A stretch of DNA of 64,000 bases. It comes from Terriglobus saanensis SP1PR4. GTDB taxonomy: Bacteria; Acidobacteriota; Terriglobia; Terriglobales; Acidobacteriaceae. The stretch spans positions 2,232,001-2,296,000 of the forward strand of contig NC_014963.1 in assembly GCF_000179915.2 (NCBI RefSeq). The letters are read 5' to 3'. The position numbers and the translations under genes were made by a program. Shown here one piece after another: positions 17,757 through 26,576 of this stretch (position 1 is its first letter; every line of letters begins with the position of its first letter). The notes beneath the pieces were generated by a model. It saw only the letters and a program-made list of their open reading frames with translations, was not told the DNA's origin and ran no database searches.

Positions 17757-18250
17757 AAACTCCGGATGAAGTGGAAGTGAAAATTCGCGGTCTCATGATG
17801 GATCCCGTGACAAATATGCCCATGGTCGTCCTTCGCGAGATCGGTGGGGAAGCCGTCCTGCCCATCTGGGTGGGAATCTTCGAAGCGAATGCCATTGCGA
17901 TGGAGATCGAGAAGACGGCAACACCCAGACCGATGACGCATGATCTGCTGCGGACCGCAATCCACGCGCTGGATGCCGAAATCCTCAAGGTCGTCGTGAG
18001 CGAGTTGAAGGACGATACTTTTTTTGCGGTCGTTTGGCTAGACCGCAGTGGCGAAACCATGACCCTGGACGCTCGTCCCAGCGACGCTCTGGCTCTCGCG
18101 ATGCGGGCGGATTGCCCCGTCTATGTGGAGCGTTCCGTTCTGGATGCCGTACAAAAGAACCAGGCAAATGGACAGAATATTCAGCCGGATGAGATGCGCC
18201 GCTGGCTTGAAGGCCTGAACGATGACGACATGGGCCGCTACAAGATGTAG
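17753..18250 (+). CDS. Bifunctional nuclease family protein (DUF151)
   Basis: A 165-residue protein of the BFN/DUF151 family. Conserved patches are VLREIGGEAVLPIWVG, FEANAIAMEIE and LDARPSDALALAMR. Characterised relatives have DNase/RNase activity and some link to stress responses. The C-terminal ~40 residues (an Asn/Gln-rich linker and WLEGLNDDDMGRYKM) match the common longer acidobacterial form. Coupled to miaB by ATGA overlap; in this phylum the pair is commonly adjacent (from memory). Confidence 0.9.
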   Translation: MKTPDEVEVKIRGLMMDPVTNMPMVVLREIGGEAVLPIWVGIFEANAIAMEIEKTATPRPMTHDLLRTAIHALDAEILKVVVSELKDDTFFAVVWLDRSGETMTLDARPSDALALAMRADCPVYVERSVLDAVQKNQANGQNIQPDEMRRWLEGLNDDDMGRYKM

Positions 18251-18271
18251 CAGCCCGTCTCGCAGGCGCGG

Positions 18272-19576
18272 CTATCTCTCGCAGAGAGAATCCAGAAGCG
18301 TGTAAAACTCCGGGAATGAAATCGCCGCAGCCTCAGCGCCGTGGATCTCTGTTTCTCCCTCTGCCCGCAGCGCGGCGATGGAAAAAGCCATCGCGATACG
18401 GTGGTCGAGGCCCGAGTCAATCGCAGCGCCGTGTAGCGTCTGGCCACCGGGGATATCCAGGCCGTCCTCGTTTTCGGTAAACACAGCACCCATTACCTTC
18501 AGATTCTTCGCTACAAGAGCAATCCTGTCGGATTCCTTGACGCGCAACTCCTTCGCGTCGCGGATTTTAATGCCGTCACGTGTGTAGGGAGCAATGGCGG
18601 CAAGGACAGGAAGTTCGTCGATGAGCTGTGCCGAGAGGCCGCCGGATATCTCTGCACCCTTCAGTTGCGCCGAGCTATTGATCTGGAGTGAGCCGATCAG
18701 CTCGCCGTGATGCTCTTCGAGATTGAGTACCTTGACCTTCAAGCCGAGGCCAACGAGGACATCCAACAGGGCAGAACGGGTCGGGTTCATGCCGAGGTCG
18801 TCCAGAACGAGATTCGATTCAGGGAAGAGCAGCGCGGCACAAAGGAAGAACGCCGCAGACGACATATCGCCGGGAACGGTGAGGTTCAGGGAGTGAAGTT
18901 TCTGTCCGCCTTCGATGGAGATGGCATCGGCAGAACGCGTGAGCTCTGCACCGAAGGCACGCAGAGCGTGTTCGGAGTGGTCGCGTGTGCGAACGGACTC
19001 GCTAATCGTCGTGGTGCCGTTTGCTTGCAGACCAGCAAAGAGAATCGCCGTCTTTACCTGAGCGCTGGGGATGGGCGTATCAAAGGTAATTGCCTGGAGC
19101 GGCCCACCGTGAACGGTGATGGGGGCGTGGCCGTCGGTCAGGTCTATCTTTGCACCCATCTTGGAAAGCGGTCCGCGGATACGTTCCATCGGGCGGGGCG
19201 TCAACGAAGCGTCACCGATCAAACGGAAGGTGTGCGGATGGGGGGCAATCAGCCCGGCGAGCATCCGCATAGTGGAGCCGGAGTTGCCGCAGTCCAGATC
19301 AATGAGCGGCTGTTTGAACTGGCCGGTGGTTCCGGTAACGGCGATGGTTCCGTCGTCCTTCTTGACCACTGTAGCTCCGAGAGCTTCCATGCAGGCGAGC
19401 GAGCTATGCGGATCGGCACCGGTAGAGAAGTTCGCGAGAACCGAAGTGCCCTCGGCCAGCCCGGCAAGCATGGCATAGCGGTGCGAGATGCTCTTGTCGC
19501 CGGGGAGGCGCACACTGCCGCGGAGGTTTTTCGCGGGGCGGATAGTTTGAATGGAGTTGCTGGTTGCTTGAGACAT
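18272..19576 (-). CDS. aroA: 3-phosphoshikimate 1-carboxyvinyltransferase (EPSP synthase)
   Basis: A 434-residue enzyme joining shikimate-3-phosphate and PEP in the shikimate pathway. Visible motifs: GDKSISHRYAMLAGLAEGTS near the N-terminus (K, S and R bind S3P), DCGNSGSTMRMLAG (PEP-binding glycine-rich loop), and RVKESDRI near 340. The loop D-C-G-N-S-G-S-T-M-R, in place of the class I N-A-G-T-A, fits a class II-like sequence. It lies 36 bases downstream of the SpoIIE-phosphatase gene on the same strand. Confidence 0.94.
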   Translation of the reverse strand: MSQATSNSIQTIRPAKNLRGSVRLPGDKSISHRYAMLAGLAEGTSVLANFSTGADPHSSLACMEALGATVVKKDDGTIAVTGTTGQFKQPLIDLDCGNSGSTMRMLAGLIAPHPHTFRLIGDASLTPRPMERIRGPLSKMGAKIDLTDGHAPITVHGGPLQAITFDTPIPSAQVKTAILFAGLQANGTTTISESVRTRDHSEHALRAFGAELTRSADAISIEGGQKLHSLNLTVPGDMSSAAFFLCAALLFPESNLVLDDLGMNPTRSALLDVLVGLGLKVKVLNLEEHHGELIGSLQINSSAQLKGAEISGGLSAQLIDELPVLAAIAPYTRDGIKIRDAKELRVKESDRIALVAKNLKVMGAVFTENEDGLDIPGGQTLHGAAIDSGLDHRIAMAFSIAALRAEGETEIHGAEAAAISFPEFYTLLDSLCER

Positions 19577-19612
19577 TCTTTCTCTATCTTAACGCCGCAG
19601 AGCGCGAGCGGG

Positions 19613-21481
19613 TTAGAGCACCTGCAGAACGACGACGGTCTCATCGTCAAAATGGTCGGCGCCCGCCTGGAAGCTATCCACGGCCCTGAGGACAGTGTCG
19701 ACGGTTTCCTTCGCCGTGGTCGGATTCGTCTCCTGCAGAAGAGCACAGAGCCGGTCCGTTCCAAACATGGCATGCAAGCGATTTTCCGCGTCTACTATAC
19801 CGTCCGAGTAGAAGACGATGACGTCCCCAGGCTGCGTGGACACGGTGAACTCTTCATAATCCGCATTCGGAAAGAGACCGAGAGGGAAGCCTTCGGCCTG
19901 AATGGCGTTGGCCGAACGGTTCTCTCCGGTCCCAGTGACAAAAAGCGGCTGTACCGAACCTGCATTGGCAATCTGGAGCGTCCGATTTTCTCCGTTCCAG
20001 ATCGCGAAGAGCATAGTAACGTACTGGGCGTCCAGGCGGCGTTCCTGGAGTTGGTCGTTCATCGCTGCCAGCATCGCACCCGGAGAGAGATGCTGGGCCG
20101 CCAGCGAGCGCAGAATGCCACTCACGAGAGCCGCGTAGAGAGCTGCAGGAGCAGCCTTTCCACTTACGTCTCCAATGGCGATCGCAAGGCGGTTCTCGCC
20201 GTAAGGGATAAAGTCGTAGACGTCTCCGCCGATAGAACGAGCAGCGAGAAACTCCGCCGCAATCTCGGCGTTGAGCATGGCAGGAGCCGCCGCTGGAAGA
20301 AGGCGAAGCTGCACCTGGCGAGCCATCTCCAGGTCGCGTTCCATCCGCTGCTCGTCTTCGCGAATCCGCTCGTACAGGCGAGCGTTGGTGATGGCAATGG
20401 CAATCTGCCCGGCCAGCGTGGTGAGCGTCCGCTGATGATCTTCGTTGTAATAATTCAGACGCGTGTGTTCGAGATCGATCACGCCGATCACATTGCCTTT
20501 GTAGATCAGGGGAACCGCGAGTTCGCTGCGTACGCCCTCGTTCGCTTCGATGTAGCGAGGGTCTTTGCGCACATCGGAGGCCAAAATGGGTGCGCGATCC
20601 TTGGCTGCATTTCCAATGATGCCCACACCGAGCGGCGCGTTCCGCTCTCGCGAGACGACCTCTCCATAACGCGTCGAAAATCGGTGGACAAACTGCTGCT
20701 GCGACTGGCTCCAGAGCAGGATGGTGAACATCTGGAAGTCGACGACCCGCTTCAACAGGGTGCCGATCCGTTCCAGAAGGTCGTCCAGATCCAGAATGCT
20801 GGTCAGCTCGCGGGAAATCTCGTTCAGAACGGTAAGCGTCTGGGCCTGACGTGAGACGCGCGTGTAGAGCCGGGCATTCTCAATCGCAATCGCCATGCGC
20901 GAGGCAACGAGTTCCAGCAAGCGCCTCTGGTCGTCCGTGAAGTTGGACGGCAACTCGGATTCGATATCGAGGACGCCGATGACCTTGTTTTTGACAATCA
21001 AGGGCACGGCGAGTTCGCTGCGCACCTCAGGGTTGGCATTGATATAGTTCGAGATCTCGGTGACATCGTCAATCCGTATGGAAGCCCGGCGCTCAGCGGC
21101 TTCTCCTACTACTCCCTGGCCTATCCTGATGCGCATCCGCTCGATCTCTGGAGTGTGGCCCACCTGGAAGCGCATCCAGAGTTCCTGCGTACGGTCATTG
21201 AGGAGTAGAACGGCAAAGATGCGGTAGTCCACGACCGCGCGCACCAGATCCGCAACGCGGTGCATGAGCGTCTGCAGGTCCAGCGTTGTGTTGAGGGCGT
21301 CTGCAAGGCGATGCAGAAAATCTGTATGGCTGGCTTCAATACGGATGTTCGGAGACACCGGTGTGTCGATCGCCGCAGGACGGTAATCTCCTTCGAAATC
21401 AGCCACAACCTCTGATTTCGACGCGTCGCTCTCTTCCGGCAATGGACGGTTCGGTGTCGTGGATGAAGAGAATCTACCCAT
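19613..21481 (-). CDS. GAF-GAF-SpoIIE/PP2C serine phosphatase (RsbU-like)
   Basis: A 622-residue cytoplasmic sensor phosphatase. After a low-complexity N-terminus come two GAF domains (~60-205 and ~228-375), each with the repeated block VRSELAVPLI-x-K-G/N-x-VIGV-I/L-D, then a helical linker (EDEQRMERDLEMARQVQLRLLP) and a SpoIIE/PP2C domain (~400-620) with metal-binding motifs GGDVYDF, IGDVSGKA, YSDGIVD and DDETVVV. Such proteins dephosphorylate anti-anti-sigma factors in partner-switching networks. No RsbV or RsbW gene is nearby, so its target is encoded elsewhere. It starts 5 bases after deoC ends. Confidence 0.9.
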   Translation of the reverse strand: MGRFSSSTTPNRPLPEESDASKSEVVADFEGDYRPAAIDTPVSPNIRIEASHTDFLHRLADALNTTLDLQTLMHRVADLVRAVVDYRIFAVLLLNDRTQELWMRFQVGHTPEIERMRIRIGQGVVGEAAERRASIRIDDVTEISNYINANPEVRSELAVPLIVKNKVIGVLDIESELPSNFTDDQRRLLELVASRMAIAIENARLYTRVSRQAQTLTVLNEISRELTSILDLDDLLERIGTLLKRVVDFQMFTILLWSQSQQQFVHRFSTRYGEVVSRERNAPLGVGIIGNAAKDRAPILASDVRKDPRYIEANEGVRSELAVPLIYKGNVIGVIDLEHTRLNYYNEDHQRTLTTLAGQIAIAITNARLYERIREDEQRMERDLEMARQVQLRLLPAAAPAMLNAEIAAEFLAARSIGGDVYDFIPYGENRLAIAIGDVSGKAAPAALYAALVSGILRSLAAQHLSPGAMLAAMNDQLQERRLDAQYVTMLFAIWNGENRTLQIANAGSVQPLFVTGTGENRSANAIQAEGFPLGLFPNADYEEFTVSTQPGDVIVFYSDGIVDAENRLHAMFGTDRLCALLQETNPTTAKETVDTVLRAVDSFQAGADHFDDETVVVLQVL

Positions 21482-21486
21482 CGAAT

Positions 21487-22242
21487 CTAGTAGCCCGTCG
21501 CTTGTGTGGAATTTGCGTCCGTCTTGCCCGAAAGTTCATGCACGATGCGGACACTGGCGGAGGCACCGATACGCGTTGCTCCGGCTGCGAGCATCGCACG
21601 CGCGTCTTCCAGGGTACGAATGCCGCCCGAAGCCTTGACCCCGGCCCGCGTACCCGCAACGCCACGCATGAGTTGAATGTCATCGGCCGTCGCGCCGCCG
21701 GTGGAGAAGCCTGTGCTGGTCTTGATAAAGTCTGCGCCTGCGGAGATGGCAATCTCTGAAGCGCGAAGTTTTTCCTCAAAGGTAAGAAGGCAGGTCTCCA
21801 GAATGACCTTCAGAATAGCGCCACGATCATGCACCAGAGAGGCGATCTGTGCGATCTCAATTTTGACTGTTTTGAAATCTTCCGACTTCAATGCACCGAT
21901 GTTGAGCACCATATCGACATCATGCGCACCGATCTTCGTCACGCGGTCTGCCTCATCCAGCTTGGAACTTGGAAGCGATGCGCCGAGAGGGAAGCCAACT
22001 ACAACGCCAACGGGCACGCCCGTACCCTTTAGAGCCGAGATGGCTACTTCGGTCCAGAAGGGGTTGATCATGGCACAGGCAAAACGGTATTCGGCAGCTT
22101 CCGCGCAGATCTTTTCCACCTGCGTTCTGGTGGCATCTGCTTTGAGCAGAGTGTGATCCAAAACAGCAGCCAGCGATCGAGCCGAAGAGAGGGCCTGTGC
22201 GCTGAAAGCGGATGCGTCGAAAACGATCGATGTTGCGGCCAT
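21487..22242 (-). CDS. deoC: Deoxyribose-phosphate aldolase
   Basis: A 251-residue class I aldolase cleaving 2-deoxyribose-5-phosphate to glyceraldehyde-3-phosphate and acetaldehyde in deoxynucleoside breakdown. Key parts: LDHTLLKADAT near the N-terminus, VVGFPLGAS, DVDMVLNIGALKS, the Schiff-base lysine motif GADFIKTSTGFSTGGAT, and VKASGGIRT. The start is set at the ATG at 22242 because GGAAGGA lies 6 bases upstream; an ATG eight codons earlier has no such site. First gene of a probable deoC-phosphatase-aroA run. Confidence 0.94.
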   Translation of the reverse strand: MAATSIVFDASAFSAQALSSARSLAAVLDHTLLKADATRTQVEKICAEAAEYRFACAMINPFWTEVAISALKGTGVPVGVVVGFPLGASLPSSKLDEADRVTKIGAHDVDMVLNIGALKSEDFKTVKIEIAQIASLVHDRGAILKVILETCLLTFEEKLRASEIAISAGADFIKTSTGFSTGGATADDIQLMRGVAGTRAGVKASGGIRTLEDARAMLAAGATRIGASASVRIVHELSGKTDANSTQATGY

Positions 22243-22320
22243 ATAAATCCTTCCAATTCCGCGCACGTTTTGCGTGCGAGGTACATGTCCATCCTATCGC
22301 TGTGAAGAGGATCGATGCTA

Positions 22321-22968
22321 TCAGGCAACGTGCCTGGCAAACTTAAACGCCGCTTCCAGGTCGTCCCGAAGGTGACGGAAGAGAAGGTCCCGCGTGGCGT
22401 GATCACGGGCGCGAAGGACTGCAGAGGGATGCACCGTCGCCATAACGTGCTCGGCAAAAGGAGTTGACAGAATCTTCCCGCGGTCGCGCATCAGGCCGAA
22501 GGTGCCTCCGAGGATCGATTTTGCCGCCGAAGCTCCAAGGCAGAGAACGATCTTTGGCTTGATGGCATCGAACTCGGCCAGAAGCCAGGGGCGACAGGCA
22601 GTGATCTCTGACATCCTTGGATTCTTGTGTAAACGGCGCTTTCCATTCCTCACAAACTTGAAGTGCTTGACCGCGTTGGTCACGTAGATCTGGGCAGGAT
22701 CGAGCGAAATCTCCGCAAGGGCGCGGTGCAGGACCTCTCCGGCAGGATCGACGAAGGGCTTTCCCTGCAGGTCTTCCTGATCCCCGGGCTGTTCTCCCAC
22801 CAGCATGATGGAGACGGTTGCCCGTCCGGCACCGGGAACGACCTGTGTCGCGCACCGATAAAGCTCGCATCCACGGCAGTGGGGCAAAGCTTCGCGAATC
22901 GCCGTGAGATTGTGTTTGGCCGGAACGAATGGGGCCGCTGTGCTGATTCCACTCTCTGACTGCACCAT
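22321..22968 (-). CDS. udgX: UdgX-type uracil-DNA glycosylase (family 4-like, Fe-S)
   Basis: A 215-residue uracil-DNA glycosylase superfamily member. Fe-S ligands are C31, C34, C125 and C143. Motif A is GEQPGDQED (58-66) and motif B includes TVHPSAVLRARD. The inserted loop with K110-R-R-L-H114 matches the KRRIH 'R-loop' that defines UdgX, in which the His forms a covalent bond with the abasic deoxyribose after uracil excision (established for the Mycobacterium smegmatis protein). The start is at the second ATG, which has GGAG 7 bases upstream; the first ATG at 22983 follows a TATACT and may lie in the leader. Located between hpt and deoC. Confidence 0.88.
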   Translation of the reverse strand: MVQSESGISTAAPFVPAKHNLTAIREALPHCRGCELYRCATQVVPGAGRATVSIMLVGEQPGDQEDLQGKPFVDPAGEVLHRALAEISLDPAQIYVTNAVKHFKFVRNGKRRLHKNPRMSEITACRPWLLAEFDAIKPKIVLCLGASAAKSILGGTFGLMRDRGKILSTPFAEHVMATVHPSAVLRARDHATRDLLFRHLRDDLEAAFKFARHVA

Positions 22969-23023
22969 CTGGTCACTCCGCATTTAGTATAGCGAAGAAA
23001 AGGCGAATTTATGAGGTCTCGTT

Positions 23024-23578
23024 CTAATGTCCCGCATCTTCGGGGAAGAGACGGATATCCGGCACATTACGGTACTTTTCCGCATAATCCATGCCGTAGC
23101 CGATGACAAACTTGTTCGGAATCTTGAAGCAAACGTAGTCCGCTTCGATGGGAACGAGGCGTCGTTCTGGCTTGTCGAGGCAGGTGGCGATCTTCAGCGT
23201 TGCAGGCTTGTGCTGCAGCATCAACTTACGGAGGTAGCTGAGGGTCAGACCGGTATCCAGTATGTCTTCCACAAGAATGACGTGCTTCCCCTCGATGGGA
23301 ACGTCGAGGTCTTTGATGAGTTTGACTGCCCCCGTCGTAGTCTTTCCTTTGCCGTAGCTCGAAACCGCAACAAAGTCGAAGGTATTGTCCACTTCGATAG
23401 CGCGGGCGAGATCGGCCAGGAAAATGGCCGCACCTTTGAGGACGCCGACCAGAACGATGCTCTGGCCCTTGTACTCCTCCGTAATCTGGCGACCGATCGC
23501 AACGACGCGGTCTGCGATTTGATCGGTTGTGAAGAGGATTTCACACTGCGAGGCGGGGACAAAAACGGGCGAGGACAT
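23024..23578 (-). CDS. hpt: Hypoxanthine phosphoribosyltransferase
   Basis: A 184-residue purine-salvage enzyme making IMP/GMP from hypoxanthine/guanine and PRPP. The PRPP loop is VILVEDILDTGLTLSYL (~100-116). The family's VLVGVLKGAAIFLADLAR block and the C-terminal YVCFKIPNKFVIGYGMDYAE base-binding block are both present. Forty-two bases after the Gfo/Idh gene and 40-55 bases before udgX, all leftward; co-transcription is possible. Confidence 0.94.
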   Translation of the reverse strand: MSSPVFVPASQCEILFTTDQIADRVVAIGRQITEEYKGQSIVLVGVLKGAAIFLADLARAIEVDNTFDFVAVSSYGKGKTTTGAVKLIKDLDVPIEGKHVILVEDILDTGLTLSYLRKLMLQHKPATLKIATCLDKPERRLVPIEADYVCFKIPNKFVIGYGMDYAEKYRNVPDIRLFPEDAGH

Positions 23579-23620
23579 CTCCCAAGGATAAAGGAATCAC
23601 GCGTGAGGAAATCAGGAACC

Positions 23621-24802
23621 TCAAGCTTTATCGAAGTGAAGCACCTGCGCCTTCTGCTGGGCCTTGAGAACCAGTTCTGTAGCCAGAAGGGTTGCAACCT
23701 GATCCTGTGCGTGATGCGTGCGATGGACCACATCCGCCACGAAGTTGTGGCCAAAGGGAAGCTCGACGTTGGTGCAATCGATATAGCGCGACTCTTTCTG
23801 ATTGACGACGAAGAGATGGTCCGCACCCGGCCTTCCCGAAATGTCGATGTACTTGCGGAGTTCCATATAGCCGTCGGTTCCGAGGACAAAAAGACGACCA
23901 TCGCCCCAGACAGGCAAGGCGGCGGGGGTAAACCAGTCCACGCGGACGTAGGCGGCACCCCCGTTGCCGTGGATCATCATGTCGCCGAAGTCCTGGAAGT
24001 GGGGGTGTTCTGGATGGTTTGTGTTGGCAACCTGCGATGCTGCGATGTCCGCCACGGTAGAACCGGTGAAGTTGAGGAACTGGTCGGCCTGATGGGAACC
24101 AATGTCGACAAGAATTCCGCCATAGTGCTTCGTATCCCAGAACCACTCCGGGCGAGGCACGTCAGCCGCCTTGTGCGGCGCGATATTGATGGTCTGAATG
24201 ACCCGGCCGATAGCACCAGCCAACATCAGTTCCTTGGCCTTGATGACGGACTTCACCTCCAGGCGCTCTGAAAACATGATGGCGAAGATGCGGCCTGTTT
24301 CTTTGACAGCCCGACGAACGTCCTCCAGTTGAGCGAAGGAGATTGCGCCGGGTTTATCCGAGAGGAAATCTTTGCCAGAGTGCATGACACGGATGCCCAG
24401 AGGAGCGCGCAGGTCGGGTCGAGGAGCTGCCGCGACGATTTGGATCGATTTGTCGTTCAGAATCTCTTCTTCGCTGCTGGCGCGCTTGATATCGCCAAAC
24501 TTCTTGCGAAAGTCAGCGATTTGCTGATCATCCTTTGCGTAGACGCTTACGAGTTGCGCGCCTCCTCGGAGCAGCGCCGCTGTAATCCCGAAGATATGGT
24601 AGTGGTCGAGACCGATGACGGAGAAGCGGACGTCGTACTGTGGCTGTGCTGCGGGGTCGAATTCTGGCGATGCGATCTCATGCACGATGTGACCTTCGCC
24701 GCTGTGCATCGCGAAAGCCGAGGCAGGCAGAGCACCCATCATGCCTGCGGAGGTCATCGTTTTCATGAAGTCGCGGCGATTCGAACCTTCGATTCTGGCC
24801 AT
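23621..24802 (-). CDS. Tat-exported Gfo/Idh/MocA family oxidoreductase
   Basis: A 393-residue NAD(P)-dependent oxidoreductase-like protein. The N-terminus has a twin-arginine signal (SNRRDFMKTMTSAGMMGALP, then A-S-A-F-A). The Rossmann region starts ~57 (VRFSVIGLDHYHIFGI); the usual G-x-G-x-x-G is altered to G-L-D-H-Y-H. The central strand DKPGAISFAQLEDV replaces the common E-K-P. Exported members act on periplasmic sugars or glycans; substrate unknown. Divergent from the Lgt-family gene, with about 90 bases between. Confidence 0.82.
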   Translation of the reverse strand: MARIEGSNRRDFMKTMTSAGMMGALPASAFAMHSGEGHIVHEIASPEFDPAAQPQYDVRFSVIGLDHYHIFGITAALLRGGAQLVSVYAKDDQQIADFRKKFGDIKRASSEEEILNDKSIQIVAAAPRPDLRAPLGIRVMHSGKDFLSDKPGAISFAQLEDVRRAVKETGRIFAIMFSERLEVKSVIKAKELMLAGAIGRVIQTINIAPHKAADVPRPEWFWDTKHYGGILVDIGSHQADQFLNFTGSTVADIAASQVANTNHPEHPHFQDFGDMMIHGNGGAAYVRVDWFTPAALPVWGDGRLFVLGTDGYMELRKYIDISGRPGADHLFVVNQKESRYIDCTNVELPFGHNFVADVVHRTHHAQDQVATLLATELVLKAQQKAQVLHFDKA

Positions 24803-24894
24803 CGTGTCGTTTCCTCTTTTTGTATCAGTGAGATGCCTCTTTATAGCGTCCGAACGACGCGTTGGGCAAACGCGGTATCCTTGAAGACGACGCT

Positions 24895-25734
24895 ATGCTT
24901 CCTTACCTTCATCTTGGATCGTTTGAACTTGGGACTTTTGGTCTCTTACTTTGGCTCGCAGCAGTAGCAGCAGCATGGGTACTGCATCGCAACTTTCAAC
25001 GGAATGCCGTAACGGCGGACGCAGTCTCCGTGGTGGCCCTTGTGATGCTCGCGGGCATTCTTGGCGCGAAGGTCTGGCACGAATTGCAGGATCCCGCTGC
25101 TCTGCGGGAATCGATGCGGCAGATCGCAGTTCCGGGATGGCACCATCCGCTGGACGTCGCCATGGATTCCCTGAGTTGGTTTCGGGCCGGTTTCGCATGG
25201 TTCGGTGGCCTGGTGGCCGGTGTTGCCATGTTGTTGTATCAGGGACGGGTTTTGTATGACGGTGTGAGAACAGGCGCCCTGCGCATGCTCGATTTGGCGG
25301 CCCCCGCAGCGGCCATTGGCTATGGGGTGGGACGGATCGGCTGCCTGACCTCAGGCGACGGAGATTACGGTAAGGACACGACCGTGCCGTGGGGCGTGCA
25401 CATCCGTAACGATGCTTTGGATCCGCCAAGGCCAAATCCTCCGGGGTTGTTGGTGCATCCGACGCCGGTATATGAGTTTCTGTTTGCCCTGGCCCTCGCC
25501 GGGTATCTCTGGTGGCGAGGCAAGAAACCACAGCCAATCGGTCTACTGACCGGCGAGTACCTGCTCCTCAGCGGCATCGGACGGTTTCTGGTGGAGTTTC
25601 TCCGCCGCAACCCCCCCCTGTATTGGGGAATGAGCAACGCCCAGGTCGCATCGATCGGATCGGCGGTGGTGGGTCTGCTTGTGATCGTCTGGGCACGGCG
25701 CAAGGCTGTGGTTGTTTCAACCGTAGCCGTCTAA
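24895..25734 (+). CDS. Prolipoprotein diacylglyceryl transferase (Lgt) family membrane protein
   Basis: A 279-residue polytopic protein of the Lgt family, with about seven membrane helices. Family marks: N-terminal YLHLGSFELGTFGLLLW, FGGLVAG at 103-109, YGVGRIGC at 143-150, and HPTPVYEFL in the C-terminal half. True Lgt transfers diacylglycerol to the lipobox cysteine. Here the position of E. coli His103 (H-G-G-L) is Phe103, and the N of the GRIGN-F-x-N-x-E signature is Cys150, followed by GDGDYGK. This may be a paralogue with changed activity, so no symbol is given. It overlaps the convergent SprT-like gene by 4 bases. The ATG at 24895 fits the family N-terminus. Confidence 0.8.
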   Translation: MLPYLHLGSFELGTFGLLLWLAAVAAAWVLHRNFQRNAVTADAVSVVALVMLAGILGAKVWHELQDPAALRESMRQIAVPGWHHPLDVAMDSLSWFRAGFAWFGGLVAGVAMLLYQGRVLYDGVRTGALRMLDLAAPAAAIGYGVGRIGCLTSGDGDYGKDTTVPWGVHIRNDALDPPRPNPPGLLVHPTPVYEFLFALALAGYLWWRGKKPQPIGLLTGEYLLLSGIGRFLVEFLRRNPPLYWGMSNAQVASIGSAVVGLLVIVWARRKAVVVSTVAV

Positions 25735-26552
25735 AGGTGTTTCAGGAACGCCTTGGCTTCCGCGAGTTGCGGGAAGAGGCGTTCTTCGGCCTGAAACTCC
25801 CGCGGATGCACGCAGCGACGGCCGTTCTTCACCTTGACGGGGTGCTTGAGGTGGAGCATCTCGTGATACAGCAGGTACTCAATCGCATAGCGGGGAACAT
25901 CCACACGGTCGAAGACCCTGCTGACGACGATCGTGTTGTGCGCTGCATCGTAGTGACCAAGCAGACGGCGCGCATGATGGCCGCTCCACGTCAAAACGGG
26001 TTGACCCAGCAGACCATGGAAGAACTGGTGGTTCAACTTGTCGAAGACTTCTTCCAGGTCGTAGAAGTGTCCCTTGGGGGGTAGAAGTCGCTTCCGTCCC
26101 CGCTGCTGGCGAATCTGCTCCGATTGCTTGCTGACCGTCTCCGACGAAACGTAGCGGCGATAGCGGTCGTTGTGCGCTCGAGAGATGGGCTTCTTGTAAA
26201 GTTTGGCAATCAGAATATGCGCGATCGCATGGTGCATATTCTCAGGGGCTGTCTCAAGAAGATCGGATAACCGCACCTGCAATTTACCTTCGCGCAGACG
26301 GATCGTGGTGTTGAGCGAGGTAAATCGACGAAAGCGAATATCAAATTCAGGCATGGGGGCGCGAGGACGAAGCTCGCGATATTCCATCTGAAAGATCTTC
26401 TGGAGCGGAGACCCGTGGTCAACTCCAGCGGGCCGAGACATTGGCTTTTTGCGCGGGTCCGTTTTTCTGGTGGGAGAAACAGGCAATGGGGCAGGCGCTT
26501 CAACCTGCTTGGTGATATTGCCGAAGAGCGTATGAAGGAAAGAAGGAAACAC
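25731..26552 (-). CDS. SprT-like zinc metallopeptidase
   Basis: A 273-residue protein whose C-terminal half is an SprT/M48-like zincin: H230-E-M-L-H234 in YLLYHEMLHLKHPVK, with a further HPREFQAEE that may give the third ligand. The N-terminal ~60 residues are proline-rich and disordered-looking. A second domain (~65-130) includes LLETAPENMHHAIAHILIAKL. SprT/Spartan relatives act on DNA-protein crosslinks; YgjP-like relatives are uncharacterised. Last gene of the seven-gene leftward run from ileS, so a repair link with uvrA is possible but unproven. Confidence 0.82.
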   Translation of the reverse strand: MFPSFLHTLFGNITKQVEAPAPLPVSPTRKTDPRKKPMSRPAGVDHGSPLQKIFQMEYRELRPRAPMPEFDIRFRRFTSLNTTIRLREGKLQVRLSDLLETAPENMHHAIAHILIAKLYKKPISRAHNDRYRRYVSSETVSKQSEQIRQQRGRKRLLPPKGHFYDLEEVFDKLNHQFFHGLLGQPVLTWSGHHARRLLGHYDAAHNTIVVSRVFDRVDVPRYAIEYLLYHEMLHLKHPVKVKNGRRCVHPREFQAEERLFPQLAEAKAFLKHL

Positions 26553-26576
26553 AGCTATAAAGCAGTGTACGGTGGG

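Noticed and set aside
18707-20854. Long plus-strand open frame of about 715 codons opposite aroA and the phosphatase
   Set aside because: It is antisense to two genes with strong family motifs and shows only low-complexity charged sequence; a typical GC-rich shadow.
23027-24271. Plus-strand open frame of about 414 codons opposite hpt and the Gfo/Idh gene
   Set aside because: Spans two well-supported genes on the other strand; no domain pattern.
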